DNA of 64,000 nt. Origin: Deferribacteres bacterium. Lineage in GTDB: Bacteria; Chrysiogenota; Deferribacteres; Deferribacterales; Geovibrionaceae. This document shows positions 17,163 to 25,886 of this stretch, piece after piece (the first letter of the stretch is position 1; the number at the start of each line of letters is the position of its first letter). Where the stretch lies: NCBI GenBank assembly GCA_023395255.1, contig JAEWZN010000014.1, forward strand, positions 1 to 64,000, read 5' to 3'. The position numbers were made by a program, and so were the translations under genes. The notes under the pieces were generated by a model that saw only the letters and a list, made by a program, of their open reading frames with translations, had not been told where the DNA came from and did no database searches.

Positions 17163-17469
17163 ATTTCATATCCTTCAGAATATATTTTCTGCCTACCTCA
17201 TTGAGTGAATTTATTGCGATCAGATCCACTTTGTTATTAAGCTCTTTCTCAAGCTCGGAGCGTATTTCCGCAATGCGGCTGAAAGCGCCGAATCCGCCGT
17301 TGCGGACAGCGAACTCTTTCGGATTCTCCACTTCATAAACAAGGTCAATATCACTCGCACAGGTATCGTCTCCTCTTGCGGAGCTGCCTGTAAAGCCTAT
17401 TATTATGAAGCCCTCAGCCCTGTATTTTTTACGGAGAGCTTTCAGCCTGTTCAAAGTTGCGGAGTCCAT
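17152..17469 (-). CDS. MntA-like minimal nucleotidyltransferase, antitoxin of HepT
   Basis: This 105-residue protein has the exact G28-S29-x10-D40-x-D42 motif of minimal nucleotidyltransferases and a third acidic residue, Asp82 in KVDLI. MntA antitoxins AMPylate the HepT tyrosine. It lies seven bases after the FAD-dependent dehydrogenase stop and overlaps hepT, so antitoxin is translated before toxin. Confidence 0.9.
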   Translation of the reverse strand: MDSATLNRLKALRKKYRAEGFIIIGFTGSSARGDDTCASDIDLVYEVENPKEFAVRNGGFGAFSRIAEIRSELEKELNNKVDLIAINSLNEVGRKYILKDMKYVD

Positions 17470-17476
17470 CTTCCCT

Positions 17477-18829
17477 CTATTTTCCCAGTATATCCTTGGC
17501 GGCTATAAGGCCTGATACGGATGCCTGAATTATGCCTCTGGTCAGCCCCGCACCGTCACCCACGCAGTAGAGGTTTTCGAGATTGGCCGATCTCATCTTT
17601 CCGTCCACCTTGATCCTTACCGAATAGAACTTAACCTCCACGCCGTAAAGGAGCGTGTTGGGGTCGCTCATGCCGGGCATTACGGTGTTAAGCCGTTCTA
17701 TTGTCTCCGTCAGGTCGCTTATGTAGCGGTAGGGGAGAACAAAGGAGAGATCGCCGGGCATAGCCCCCGGAAGTGTGGGGTGGACAAAGTTTTTCTCAAT
17801 GCGTTTTTTGGTTGAGCGTCTGCCCCTCGTGAGGTCGCCGTAGCGCTGAACAATGATATTGTCGCCCCCTGCGAGCGTGTTGGCGAGGCGCGCTATATAT
17901 TCGCCGTATTTCAGCGGCTCGTCAAATGGCTCGGTGAACTTTGTGGAAACCAGAAGGGCGAAGTTGGTGTTGTCGCTCTTGCGGTTTTTGTAGCTGTGTC
18001 CGTTTACGGTGAGCAGGTTGTCCTTGTTACGCTCTATGGCCACAAAGCCGCCGGGGTTAACACAGAATGTGCGCACCTCGTCCTCAAAGCCGTTGGTGTA
18101 GTATTTTATTTTAAACTCGTAAAGCTGGTTGGTGAAATGATCCGTAACCGAGCGGGGAACCTCCACCCTTACTCCTATGTCAACCGGGTTAAGGTCATAG
18201 CCGAGGGTGTATTTACGGACTATTTCCTGCATCCAGCTGTTGCCGCTTCTGCCCACTGCGGCGATTATTTTGTCATACTCACGCTCAACGGTTTCGCCGT
18301 TTTCGACTGCGCGCAGCCCCGTAACCCTGTCGCCGTCCACTATGAGATCCACAACATCGCTGTTGCAGTGTATTTTTATATGGGGGGACTGCTCAAACAT
18401 CTCGTACATTTTGCGGATGAAGAGCAGACAGTTGTCTGTTCCGAGGTGGCGTATTTTAGCGGGGTAAAGCTTGAGGTTCTGCCTGCTGCATGAATATTCA
18501 AGATCCTTAACAGCTTCGTAGTTGCTTTTGGAATCAAGCTCAAGAACTCCGCTGACATTTTTCCATATGTCGTCCGCTTCTTCTATGAGGACTTCCAGCT
18601 CCTTTTCGCTCATGTAGTCTGTGAGCCAGCCGCCGTATTCGGTGGTGAGGGTGAGTTTGCCGTCAGAGTATGTGCCCGCTCCGCCGAAGCCGGACATGAC
18701 TTCGTTGCGCTGACGGTTGTGTATGTTGTTCCCTTTTTCGTAGAGGTCTACCTGAATTCCCGTTTCTTTAAGAAAATGATAGGCGGCGGTTATGCCCGCA
18801 CTGCCTGCGCCTATTATGGCTATGCGCAT
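17477..18829 (-). CDS. FAD-dependent dehydrogenase (COG2509-like)
   Basis: The N-terminus IAIIGAGSAGITAAYH is a dinucleotide-binding fold, and a late segment (LYCVGDGAGLTRG) closes the FAD site. In between is a GGAGTYSDGKLT motif seen in the uncharacterised COG2509 dehydrogenase group, which is related to geranylgeranyl-reductase-like flavoproteins. The length of 450 residues is normal for it. The substrate is unknown. It begins four bases after yfcE and is followed by mntA-hepT. Confidence 0.8.
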   Translation of the reverse strand: MRIAIIGAGSAGITAAYHFLKETGIQVDLYEKGNNIHNRQRNEVMSGFGGAGTYSDGKLTLTTEYGGWLTDYMSEKELEVLIEEADDIWKNVSGVLELDSKSNYEAVKDLEYSCSRQNLKLYPAKIRHLGTDNCLLFIRKMYEMFEQSPHIKIHCNSDVVDLIVDGDRVTGLRAVENGETVEREYDKIIAAVGRSGNSWMQEIVRKYTLGYDLNPVDIGVRVEVPRSVTDHFTNQLYEFKIKYYTNGFEDEVRTFCVNPGGFVAIERNKDNLLTVNGHSYKNRKSDNTNFALLVSTKFTEPFDEPLKYGEYIARLANTLAGGDNIIVQRYGDLTRGRRSTKKRIEKNFVHPTLPGAMPGDLSFVLPYRYISDLTETIERLNTVMPGMSDPNTLLYGVEVKFYSVRIKVDGKMRSANLENLYCVGDGAGLTRGIIQASVSGLIAAKDILGK

Positions 18830-18833
18830 TGTG

Positions 18834-19322
18834 TTACTCCTGAATCTGTTTTATCTCCGCCCTGAACCTGCCGTGTTCTATGAACAGGAGGGCGTATGTT
18901 CCCTGCGGCTGGTATCTGTTTGCCGTGGGGCTGCCGGGGTTGAGAAAGTGGACATCGCCTATTTTGCCCCAGAAGGGTTTGTGGGTGTGTCCGTATACTA
19001 TTATATCCGCGCCGTCAAATTCGTAAAGGAGTCTGTTCTCAAGCCCGAAGGGGCTTCCCTCCCCGTGGGTAAGGCCTATTGTTACTTCGCCGAATCTGAG
19101 TGTTCTTTTCGCAGGGAGAAGCTCTTCCGTCACCATAGTGTCCATATTGCCCCGCACTGCATATGTGGAAGGGTTTATACTCCGCAGTCCGGTTATGAGC
19201 CCAAGGCCGATTATATCCCCTGCGTGCAGAACCGCATCCGCCCCCTTCGCCTCGGCCAGAACTGCTGCGGGGAGTTTTTCTATTGAATCGGAGTGGGTAT
19301 CGGATATAATTAAAATTCTCAT
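18834..19322 (-). CDS. YfcE/MJ0936-type metallophosphoesterase
   Basis: This 162-residue phosphodiesterase has all calcineurin-like metal motifs in order: ISDTHS at the N-terminus, HAGD, RGNMD, THG, then YGHTHKP. The family hydrolyses phosphodiesters such as bis-pNPP in vitro; the natural substrate is not settled. It is the first gene of the yfcE-FAD dehydrogenase-mntA-hepT operon and diverges from the CCA-transferase gene. Confidence 0.88.
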   Translation of the reverse strand: MRILIISDTHSDSIEKLPAAVLAEAKGADAVLHAGDIIGLGLITGLRSINPSTYAVRGNMDTMVTEELLPAKRTLRFGEVTIGLTHGEGSPFGLENRLLYEFDGADIIVYGHTHKPFWGKIGDVHFLNPGSPTANRYQPQGTYALLFIEHGRFRAEIKQIQE

Positions 19323-19396
19323 ACGGGGATAAGTTTATTTTACTTGTCCCCCTTTCGTCAATAAATAACGGCTCCTGCGCCGTTTGGGATGGTATT

Positions 19397-20581
19397 TTGC
19401 TTTTTCAGACCGATCTAAAAAGGATTCCTCATATAAATAAAATATTACAGGCCGCCGCTAATGAAGGCGCGGAGCTGTATTTCGTGGGCGGCTGCGTACG
19501 GGATATGCTTCTGGGAAGAGATGTCAAAGACGTTGACATGGTTCCTTTCGGCACTGATTATGAAAAATTTGCCTTTAAGCTGGCAAAAAGACTGAAAACA
19601 GCGGCAGTTAAATTCAAGGAGAATGTACGGCTTGCGGGAGGCGGGGCTGAGTTTGATGTTTCCGCCCCCAGAGGTGCGGATATTTATGAGGATCTTGCCA
19701 AAAGGGACTTCACCATAAACAACCTTGCCCTCTCTGCTGACGGTAAGGTGATAGGCGATGATGCGGACATACGTGCGGGCGTGATCCGCGCAGTCCATGA
19801 CGGCGTGTTTGATGATGACCCTCTGCGTGTGCTGCGGGCTTACAGGTTTGCCGCCCAGTTGGGGTTCGGGATAGACCCGCGCACGGCAGAGCTCGCTGCG
19901 GACAAAGCGCCCATGCTGCAAAACATCGCCGCGGAGCGTATTTTCGCGGAGATGCAGAAGCTCTCGGAAGGGGCGCACGCTGCGGAAGTTCTCACAAAGC
20001 TTGTTAAGGGAGGAGTTCTCCGCATTTTCGCAGATACCTCAGAAGCTGAGGAAGAACGCCTGCTGAAAGCCATAGGTTCCATGAGTGCGGATGATCTGTT
20101 TGTAAAGGTCAGTGCGTTCATATACGGCTTCCGGAAGGGCGCGCTCAGGGTTATGGACAGGCAGTGTTATCCGGTGAAGCTCGCCAAGCGCGCGGCAAAT
20201 GCGGCGCAGGCTTACCTTATGCTGGAATCGTTTTCAGCTTACAACGTGGATAACCTTATGAAATACATTTATACTTACAGAGAGGACTGGAGCCTTGCGG
20301 CGGATATGTTCACCGCCGTTAACAGCGGCAGCGGGCTTAAACCGAAACTGAAAGCCGCCTTTACACTCATGCGGTTTGAGAATGAAACACTCATAGACGG
20401 CAAGGCTCTGGCAGAAATGGGCGTACCTGCCGGAAAGTTGATGGGGGAGATTATCAGAGACACTTCCTTCCGACTTGTGAGCGGCAGCCTGAGAGACAAA
20501 GAAGATGCTGAAAATTATATAAAAAATACTTACGGAGAGCGGATAGATGAAGCTGCTGAGATTCAGAACGGGAAAGGTTGA
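19397..20581 (+). CDS. CCA tRNA nucleotidyltransferase family protein (class II)
   Basis: This 394-residue protein has the class II signature blocks GGCVRDMLLG, the metal pair D-V-D (near residue 50), a RDFTINNLAL strand, and DDPLRVLRAYRFAAQLGF. It adds all or part of the 3' CCA of tRNAs, or polyadenylates. All four tRNAs in the window lack an encoded CCA, so such activity is needed. Whether this copy adds CC, A or CCA cannot be told by eye. The start is TTG 19397; the only nearby ATG is out of frame. The next gene overlaps its end by 35 bases. Confidence 0.85.
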   Translation: MLFQTDLKRIPHINKILQAAANEGAELYFVGGCVRDMLLGRDVKDVDMVPFGTDYEKFAFKLAKRLKTAAVKFKENVRLAGGGAEFDVSAPRGADIYEDLAKRDFTINNLALSADGKVIGDDADIRAGVIRAVHDGVFDDDPLRVLRAYRFAAQLGFGIDPRTAELAADKAPMLQNIAAERIFAEMQKLSEGAHAAEVLTKLVKGGVLRIFADTSEAEEERLLKAIGSMSADDLFVKVSAFIYGFRKGALRVMDRQCYPVKLAKRAANAAQAYLMLESFSAYNVDNLMKYIYTYREDWSLAADMFTAVNSGSGLKPKLKAAFTLMRFENETLIDGKALAEMGVPAGKLMGEIIRDTSFRLVSGSLRDKEDAENYIKNTYGERIDEAAEIQNGKG

Positions 20582-21305
20582 AAAAAAAGGAGTGCTGATT
20601 GACGGAAAAATCAGGCGCATACAGGGCTCAATGTTTGAGGATTTCGTTGTGACCACCGAAACATATGAGCTTGGCGAGGTTGAGATTCTTCCGCCCGTGC
20701 TCCCCTCCAAGATTGTCTGCGTGGCGAGAAACTACGCCGCACACGCAAAGGAGCTGGGGAATGATGTGCCCACCACTCCGCTGATATTTATCAAACCCTC
20801 CACATGCCTTGCCGCGCACGAAGGGGACGTTATTTACCCGCCTTCATCAAAGCAGGTGGATTACGAAGGGGAGCTTGCCGTGGTTATCGGCAAACACTGC
20901 AAAAACGTTAAGCCTGAAAAGGCTGAGGAATATATCCTCGGCTATACGATAATGAACGATTTCACCGCGCGGGATATTCAGAAGGAAGAGAATAAGTTTA
21001 CCCGTGCAAAATGCTTTGACACTTTCGCGCCTCTGGGTCCCGTCATCGAGACTGACCTCAACTGGCGGGGAATCTCCGTGAAAACAAGGGTGAACGGTGA
21101 AACAAAGCAGGACGGAACAACGGACATGATGATATTCGACATCCCAACGCTCGTATCATTTATTTCGGAAGTGATGACACTTCTCCCCGGTGATGTTATC
21201 GCCACAGGCACACCTCCCGGAGTGGGGGCGGTTAAGCCCGGCGATGCTGTTGAGGTTGAGGTGGAGAATATCGGCGTGCTGCGTAACTATGTGCGTGAAG
21301 CCTGA
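20547..21305 (+). CDS. Fumarylacetoacetate hydrolase family protein
   Basis: The conserved core VARNYAAHAKELG, the metal-binding E-x-E (YEGELAVVIG) and the GDVIATGTPPGVG block mark a member of the FAH family, which covers acylpyruvate hydrolases, oxaloacetate decarboxylases and catabolic hydratases. The length of 252 residues matches the small bacterial form (YcgM-like). The likely substrate is a small 2,4-dioxo acid or oxaloacetate. It overlaps the CCA-transferase gene and is overlapped in turn by the YkgJ-like gene, indicating one operon. Confidence 0.85.
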   Translation: MKLLRFRTGKVEKKGVLIDGKIRRIQGSMFEDFVVTTETYELGEVEILPPVLPSKIVCVARNYAAHAKELGNDVPTTPLIFIKPSTCLAAHEGDVIYPPSSKQVDYEGELAVVIGKHCKNVKPEKAEEYILGYTIMNDFTARDIQKEENKFTRAKCFDTFAPLGPVIETDLNWRGISVKTRVNGETKQDGTTDMMIFDIPTLVSFISEVMTLLPGDVIATGTPPGVGAVKPGDAVEVEVENIGVLRNYVREA

Positions 21306-21540
21306 TAACAAAATAGAGTGTACAATGTGCGGCGCATGCTGCATCGCCTTTGATATAAGCGTACTGGGCAAAAAAGCGGGCGAGCCCTGTGCGCATCTCA
21401 CGGCGGGCAGGCAATGCGGCATATATGAAAACAGACCGTGGGGATGCAAGGGCTACAGGCCGGACGAGCTCTGCATATTGTTCTCCTCCCTTTCAGAGGA
21501 GGACAGGGTGCGTCTTCTGCAGAAAATATACGGAGTTTAA
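21289..21540 (+). CDS. YkgJ-family cysteine-cluster protein
   Basis: This 83-residue protein has a CTMCGACC motif near the N-terminus and further cysteines in PCAHL, QCGIY and WGCKGY. That spacing is typical of the YkgJ/CxxCxxCC family thought to bind zinc or an Fe-S cluster. ATG 21289 lies inside the end of the FAH gene; a GTG at 21295 is an alternative. The function is unknown. It sits two bases before coaE. Confidence 0.75.
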   Translation: MCVKPDNKIECTMCGACCIAFDISVLGKKAGEPCAHLTAGRQCGIYENRPWGCKGYRPDELCILFSSLSEEDRVRLLQKIYGV

Positions 21541-21542
21541 TT

Positions 21543-22163
21543 ATGTATCTTGGACTTACAGGAAACATAGCCGGCGGGAAGACCACAGTCGCAAAAATGT
21601 TCGAGCGTCTGGGCTGCTACACAATCGATACAGACGTCCTCAGCAGGAGAGTCATGTCCCCCGGCGGCATGGCTTACCCTATGGTGGTGGACGCTTTCGG
21701 TGTGGATATTGTGGATAGCGAAGGGAATATAGACAGAGCCGTCCTTCGGAAGATTGTTTTTAATGATGATGCCGCCCGAAAAAGGTTGGAGGAGATAGTC
21801 CATCCTGCTATACTGAAAACAGAAGCCAGGCTTGTGGGTGAAATAAAAGGGAAGGACGACAGGGCGATCATCCTCACACAGGCTGCTCTCTGTGTGGAAA
21901 CCGGGGCATACACACGGTTTGACGGGCTGATTGTTGTTTACTGTGAGCCCGAGGAACAGCTCAGGCGGCTGATGAACCGGGATAATATCACAAGGGAAGA
22001 AGCGGAGAAAATCATCCGCACTCAGATGCCCATAGATGAAAAGCTGAAATACGCTGACTTTGTGGTGAACAACTCCGGCACACCGGAAGAAACCGAAAAA
22101 GACGTTAAGCGGGTCTTCGATCTGATCACATTAATGAAACAGGCAATGAGGCAGAAGGGGTAA
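21543..22163 (+). CDS. coaE: Dephospho-CoA kinase
   Basis: This 206-residue enzyme catalyses the last step of coenzyme A synthesis, ATP-dependent phosphorylation of dephospho-CoA. The P-loop GNIAGGKTT is at residues 7-15, followed by the TIDTDVLSRRV substrate segment and the EEIVHP motif. ATG 21543 is used; a longer upstream frame overlaps the YkgJ-like gene and is not needed. Confidence 0.95.
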   Translation: MYLGLTGNIAGGKTTVAKMFERLGCYTIDTDVLSRRVMSPGGMAYPMVVDAFGVDIVDSEGNIDRAVLRKIVFNDDAARKRLEEIVHPAILKTEARLVGEIKGKDDRAIILTQAALCVETGAYTRFDGLIVVYCEPEEQLRRLMNRDNITREEAEKIIRTQMPIDEKLKYADFVVNNSGTPEETEKDVKRVFDLITLMKQAMRQKG

Positions 22164-22169
22164 ACATTT

Positions 22170-22928
22170 ATGGCATTAAAAGATGAGTTCAAAGAATGGG
22201 CTTGCTCGTTGCAGGGGTGCGATGGAGGAAATCCTAGTGCAGATATTTGGCTCTGTGGCATAGAATGGGGCGGAGCAGGGGATACAGAAGAGAGTTGGAA
22301 AAAGTATTACAATGTAGAACTTCCTGCTCAGTTTAAAGAAAAAAAACCAGCTTTAAAAGCGAAGTATCCATGGGAAGAAAGCTTTAAGGAGCGCTCATCT
22401 TATGGACGTAGTGCCGGAAAAATAATTGCATCATATTATGGTCAATCTGTTGAAAACTATTATGATTTCTTATGTGCAAAACAATTGGAGCTCTTTAAGC
22501 TGAATCTTTATCCTATCGCATTTGGTGATGCCAGCCAAGAGTTCTGGGATAAGTACGGTCTGAGTGAAAAACTTGGTTTTGATGATAAATATTCATATCA
22601 GCTTTGGTGCATGTATAACCGTTTTCCTGCTTTACGTGCCAAGGCGCAGGAGCATAACCCCACGGTTATCATCGGTACAGGAATATCTTATTGCACTGAT
22701 TTCTTTAAATGCTTTGCGCCGGATAATTTCAGCGGTATTCCCAAAAAAGGCATAATTCATGTTAACGGCGATGAAAGAACATACCGCTATGCCCATATTG
22801 ACTTAAATAGTTGCAGAAAAACCCTGCTGATCGTAATCCCTTTTTTTTCAGGAAGGTACGGTTTAAACAGTAATGCGCTTTTGGAAGAGATGGGCAAGCG
22901 GATTAAAGCACATTCTGAAGAGTTTTAA
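22170..22928 (+). CDS. Hypothetical protein, possibly uracil-DNA-glycosylase-like fold
   Basis: I do not recognise this 252-residue protein with confidence. An early strand IWLCGIEWGG, a central VIIGTGIS strand and a late IPFFSGRYGLN segment are reminiscent of the UDG superfamily layout, in which a Gly-rich first loop and a late His/Asn loop form the active site, but no definite catalytic motif is seen. Codon use is more AT-rich than the genes before it, so it may be a recent arrival. AAGGGG lies upstream of ATG 22170. It is the last gene of the operon and converges with the lytic transglycosylase. Confidence 0.55.
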   Translation: MALKDEFKEWACSLQGCDGGNPSADIWLCGIEWGGAGDTEESWKKYYNVELPAQFKEKKPALKAKYPWEESFKERSSYGRSAGKIIASYYGQSVENYYDFLCAKQLELFKLNLYPIAFGDASQEFWDKYGLSEKLGFDDKYSYQLWCMYNRFPALRAKAQEHNPTVIIGTGISYCTDFFKCFAPDNFSGIPKKGIIHVNGDERTYRYAHIDLNSCRKTLLIVIPFFSGRYGLNSNALLEEMGKRIKAHSEEF

Positions 22929-22934
22929 TTTTCT

Positions 22935-24560
22935 CTAATCTGTAATTATCAGCACTTTACCCGGAAGGATCTGAGAGCCTGTGAGTTTGTTGCTTTTCTT
23001 TATGGCGTTTACGGTTGTTCCGTATTTCTGTGCTATAGCCCAGAGAGATTCGCCGCTTTTAACCACATGGCGTTTCTTTTTTGCTGCGGATGCGGTGTCA
23101 TATTTCTTGTATGTGGTTTTCTGCGCCACATATCTTTTGTCGCTTCTTTTGTAGTCCACTGAAACTATAAGGTTTTGTCCGGGCTGTATTTTGTTTGGTT
23201 TGATCCCTTTGTTCATTGCCATTATTTCATTAAGTCCGAGGCCATACTTACGGGCGATCGCTGAGAGATTTTCACCTTTTTTAACAACGTGAACCTTAGG
23301 GTTGTAAGGTTTCAGAACCTTCGCGAACTCTTTGTCCAGAGAAGGATCATGGTATTTTTTAACAGGGATAAATATAGGCGTGTCGTTATAAAGCTTTGTA
23401 TGCAGCAGACCGTTGGATGATTTTATATCATTAACGCTGACGCTGTATTTTTTTGCGATATTATCAAGATGCTCGCCTCTTTTGGCATTGTAGATTCTGT
23501 ACATCAGGAGCTCGTCCGAGGGCATCTGAGCAATTTGCTGGTTCAGGTTCTCCGCTGTTCCGTATGGAACTCTGATGGTATAAGAATCTGCCGGTGGGGT
23601 AATCGGTGTTTTGAGTTCCGGATTAAGCTCCTTAAGAACGTTATAGCTTGTTCCTGTGAGTCTGGCTATGACGTAGAGATTCACCTGTCTGTCAACCGTG
23701 AGGCGATCGAAAATCAGCGGTGTTTCCACAGGGGTTTCAAACCCGAATTCCTGATAGTTGCAGAATATATGCCGCAGTGCCAAATACTTAGGCACGTAAT
23801 CCTTTGTTTCCTGCTTGAGGTAGCCGTATTTTGCTAGGGTGTAGAAGTCTCTGGATTCGTACATCCTGATTGCGCGGATGATTTTGCCCATTCCGGCGTT
23901 GTAAGCGGCAAGAGCCAGATGCCAGTCGCCCAGATCTTCATAAAGATCACGCAGATGTCTGGCTGCTGCTGTGGTGGCTTTCTCAAAATCCCTGCGTTCA
24001 TCAACCCAGAAGTTATCATCAAGATTATAGCTTTTGCCTGTGCCTTTCATGAACTGCCACATGCCGCTTGCTCCGGCGTGGGAAATAGCTGTGGCGTTGA
24101 AGCCGCTTTCGGTGAAGGGGAGATAAGCAAGCTCATCCGGCACTCCTTCCCTGCGGAGAATGTCTTTAACTATGTATAAGTATTTGTTTGATCTGTTGAG
24201 CCAGTTCTGGAAAACGTTGGGGATGTCCTGCGTGAAGCGTTTCACGTAGTATTCGTACCTGTCCTCCTTAACGAGGGGGATAACGTCGTATACATAACGG
24301 GTCTGTATTATGTCGTCGAAGTGGAATTCAGGTTTGGAGGGGAGAAGCCCGTAGTTAAGCTCTCTCTTCGATATTTCGTCTTTAAGGAATACCGGAGAGA
24401 AGGCTTCAAGCTGCACAGAGTCGGCAGTTTCCTGCGTTTCCGACTCTTCCGCCGCCGAAGGCTCCTGCACCAGTGAGGAGTATTTCGGACCTGCGGGCTG
24501 AGTGCCTGCGCATGATACAACAAAAAGAAATGCGGGTATAATTGCTAAATATTTTTTCAT
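22935..24560 (-). CDS. Membrane-bound lytic murein transglycosylase D-like, three LysM domains
   Basis: This lipoprotein (VVSC lipobox near residue 17) has an SLT lytic transglycosylase domain with catalytic Glu in LPFTESGFN and the SGMWQFM block. Three LysM peptidoglycan-binding repeats follow in the C-terminal half (about residues 340-390, 410-460 and 490-541). It cleaves murein glycan strands from the outer-membrane side. At 541 residues with three LysM modules it resembles E. coli MltD, which has two. Its start lies 97 bases from the glycosyltransferase stop. Confidence 0.9.
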   Translation of the reverse strand: MKKYLAIIPAFLFVVSCAGTQPAGPKYSSLVQEPSAAEESETQETADSVQLEAFSPVFLKDEISKRELNYGLLPSKPEFHFDDIIQTRYVYDVIPLVKEDRYEYYVKRFTQDIPNVFQNWLNRSNKYLYIVKDILRREGVPDELAYLPFTESGFNATAISHAGASGMWQFMKGTGKSYNLDDNFWVDERRDFEKATTAAARHLRDLYEDLGDWHLALAAYNAGMGKIIRAIRMYESRDFYTLAKYGYLKQETKDYVPKYLALRHIFCNYQEFGFETPVETPLIFDRLTVDRQVNLYVIARLTGTSYNVLKELNPELKTPITPPADSYTIRVPYGTAENLNQQIAQMPSDELLMYRIYNAKRGEHLDNIAKKYSVSVNDIKSSNGLLHTKLYNDTPIFIPVKKYHDPSLDKEFAKVLKPYNPKVHVVKKGENLSAIARKYGLGLNEIMAMNKGIKPNKIQPGQNLIVSVDYKRSDKRYVAQKTTYKKYDTASAAKKKRHVVKSGESLWAIAQKYGTTVNAIKKSNKLTGSQILPGKVLIITD

Positions 24561-24657
24561 AAGATTTCAGTTTATATTTTGATGATAAAGTTATCGTCTT
24601 CTTTAGCTTTTTATACAGAATAAATTTAAAATAGCAAGAAATTACTTTAAAGTACGC

Positions 24658-25431
24658 TCATTCTTTGTTTAAGCCTGATTTAACAATCTGTTCTTTTCTC
24701 TGTATCTCCCCTAAAACAGCGGCTTGCCATTCGGGAGGTAAATCTTTGCAGTTAAGACAGAATTTGCGAAGGGAGTCAAGCCTGACCGACTCTATATGGT
24801 TTATGGAGGCGCTTAACTGATCGTTTGTGACTGATCTTTTGATGATACATTTTTTCTCGCTGTAGCTTACTTCATACAGCGCAGCGATGCGCAGGAACAG
24901 GTCGTAGTCCTCACATACCCGCATGGTTTCATCAAACATTCCGGCGTGTTCAAATACCTCCTTTGCTATGATGACTGATGAGTCGCTTATTCTGCATATG
25001 TCCAGAATCCGGGGGAATATGTATCCGCCGTAGCGGGCGTGTTTTTTACTCTGGTTTATGAACTTGCCCTGTCTGTACCAGAACTCGTTAGTGTGGCAGA
25101 CCTTTGTGCCTTCCCTTCTGAGAATCTCCGTCTGGTGGCTTATCTTGAAAGGGAGCCATACATCATCAGAATCCAGAAATGCGATGAAATCCCCCTGAGC
25201 GGCTTTTATCCCCTCGTTTCGGGCGCGGCTCACGCCGTGGTTCCTCTCCAACCGGATGAAGCGTATCATATTCATGTACGGTTTCAGGGGAATTGTAAGG
25301 TCTGTATCGGAACCGTCATCAACAACGATGATCTCAATCTCCGGGTAATCCTGAAACAGAACGGATTCCACAGCGTCTTTCAGGGTTTCCGTTCTGTTGT
25401 AGACAGGTATTACGGCGCTTATTTTTATCAA
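24658..25431 (-). CDS. Glycosyltransferase family 2
   Basis: The N-terminal SAVIPVYNRTETL strand, the acidic EIIVVDDGSDTD loop and the LDSDDVW metal-binding motif define a GT-A inverting transferase of 257 residues. It probably adds a sugar to a surface polysaccharide or lipid. Its start overlaps the end of the Lrp-type regulator by four bases, placing it last in a long minus-strand operon. Confidence 0.88.
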   Translation of the reverse strand: MIKISAVIPVYNRTETLKDAVESVLFQDYPEIEIIVVDDGSDTDLTIPLKPYMNMIRFIRLERNHGVSRARNEGIKAAQGDFIAFLDSDDVWLPFKISHQTEILRREGTKVCHTNEFWYRQGKFINQSKKHARYGGYIFPRILDICRISDSSVIIAKEVFEHAGMFDETMRVCEDYDLFLRIAALYEVSYSEKKCIIKRSVTNDQLSASINHIESVRLDSLRKFCLNCKDLPPEWQAAVLGEIQRKEQIVKSGLNKE

Positions 25432-25883
25432 AGCAGCCTTGAGCGGTCGAGTATGGTGGAGAAAACAAGGATTGTGTTGGTTTTGGTAACGCCGGGGGTG
25501 TTGCGGAGTTTTTTGATCAGTGTGCTGAGCGCTTCGGTATTTTTTACTATAACTTTGATAAGCATAGTGTATTCACCCGTCACGTGGTGGCAGCCGATTA
25601 TCTCCTTGCCCAGTTTTTTAAGGTGGTGTTCAAAGTCTGCTATGTTGTCGGCATTGTCGATGAAAATGCCGATGAAAGCGAGGATGTCGTAACCGAGTTT
25701 TTTGTAGTTTATCTGTGCTGTGTAGCCGGTGATAATCCCTTCCGTCTCAAGCCACTTTATGCGCTCAATTACCGAAGGGGACTTCATGCCCACTGCTTTT
25801 GCGATGTCTGCGTAGGAAATACGGGAGTTTTCCGCCAGCAGGTTCAGGATCTGTACATCTGTTTCATCAATACGGTGCGCCAC
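25428..25883 (-). CDS. Lrp/AsnC-family transcriptional regulator
   Basis: This 151-residue protein has an N-terminal winged helix-turn-helix (ISYADIAKAVGMKSPSVIERIKWLE) and a C-terminal ligand-binding RAM/ACT-like domain. The start is GTG 25883 with AGGAGG upstream. Lrp-type regulators sense amino acids and act as local or global regulators. Here it lies between nth and a glycosyltransferase, so its target is not evident. Confidence 0.9.
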   Translation of the reverse strand: MAHRIDETDVQILNLLAENSRISYADIAKAVGMKSPSVIERIKWLETEGIITGYTAQINYKKLGYDILAFIGIFIDNADNIADFEHHLKKLGKEIIGCHHVTGEYTMLIKVIVKNTEALSTLIKKLRNTPGVTKTNTILVFSTILDRSRLL

Positions 25884-25886
25884 AGT

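Noticed and set aside
16800..17469. DNA-modifying defence system
   Set aside because: Only the HepT/MntA pair is present, with no nuclease, methylase or other defence gene nearby. A toxin-antitoxin call is sufficient.
20234..20710. Minus-strand frames over the CCA-transferase and FAH genes
   Set aside because: Both strands cannot be coding at this length here. The plus-strand products have complete family motifs.
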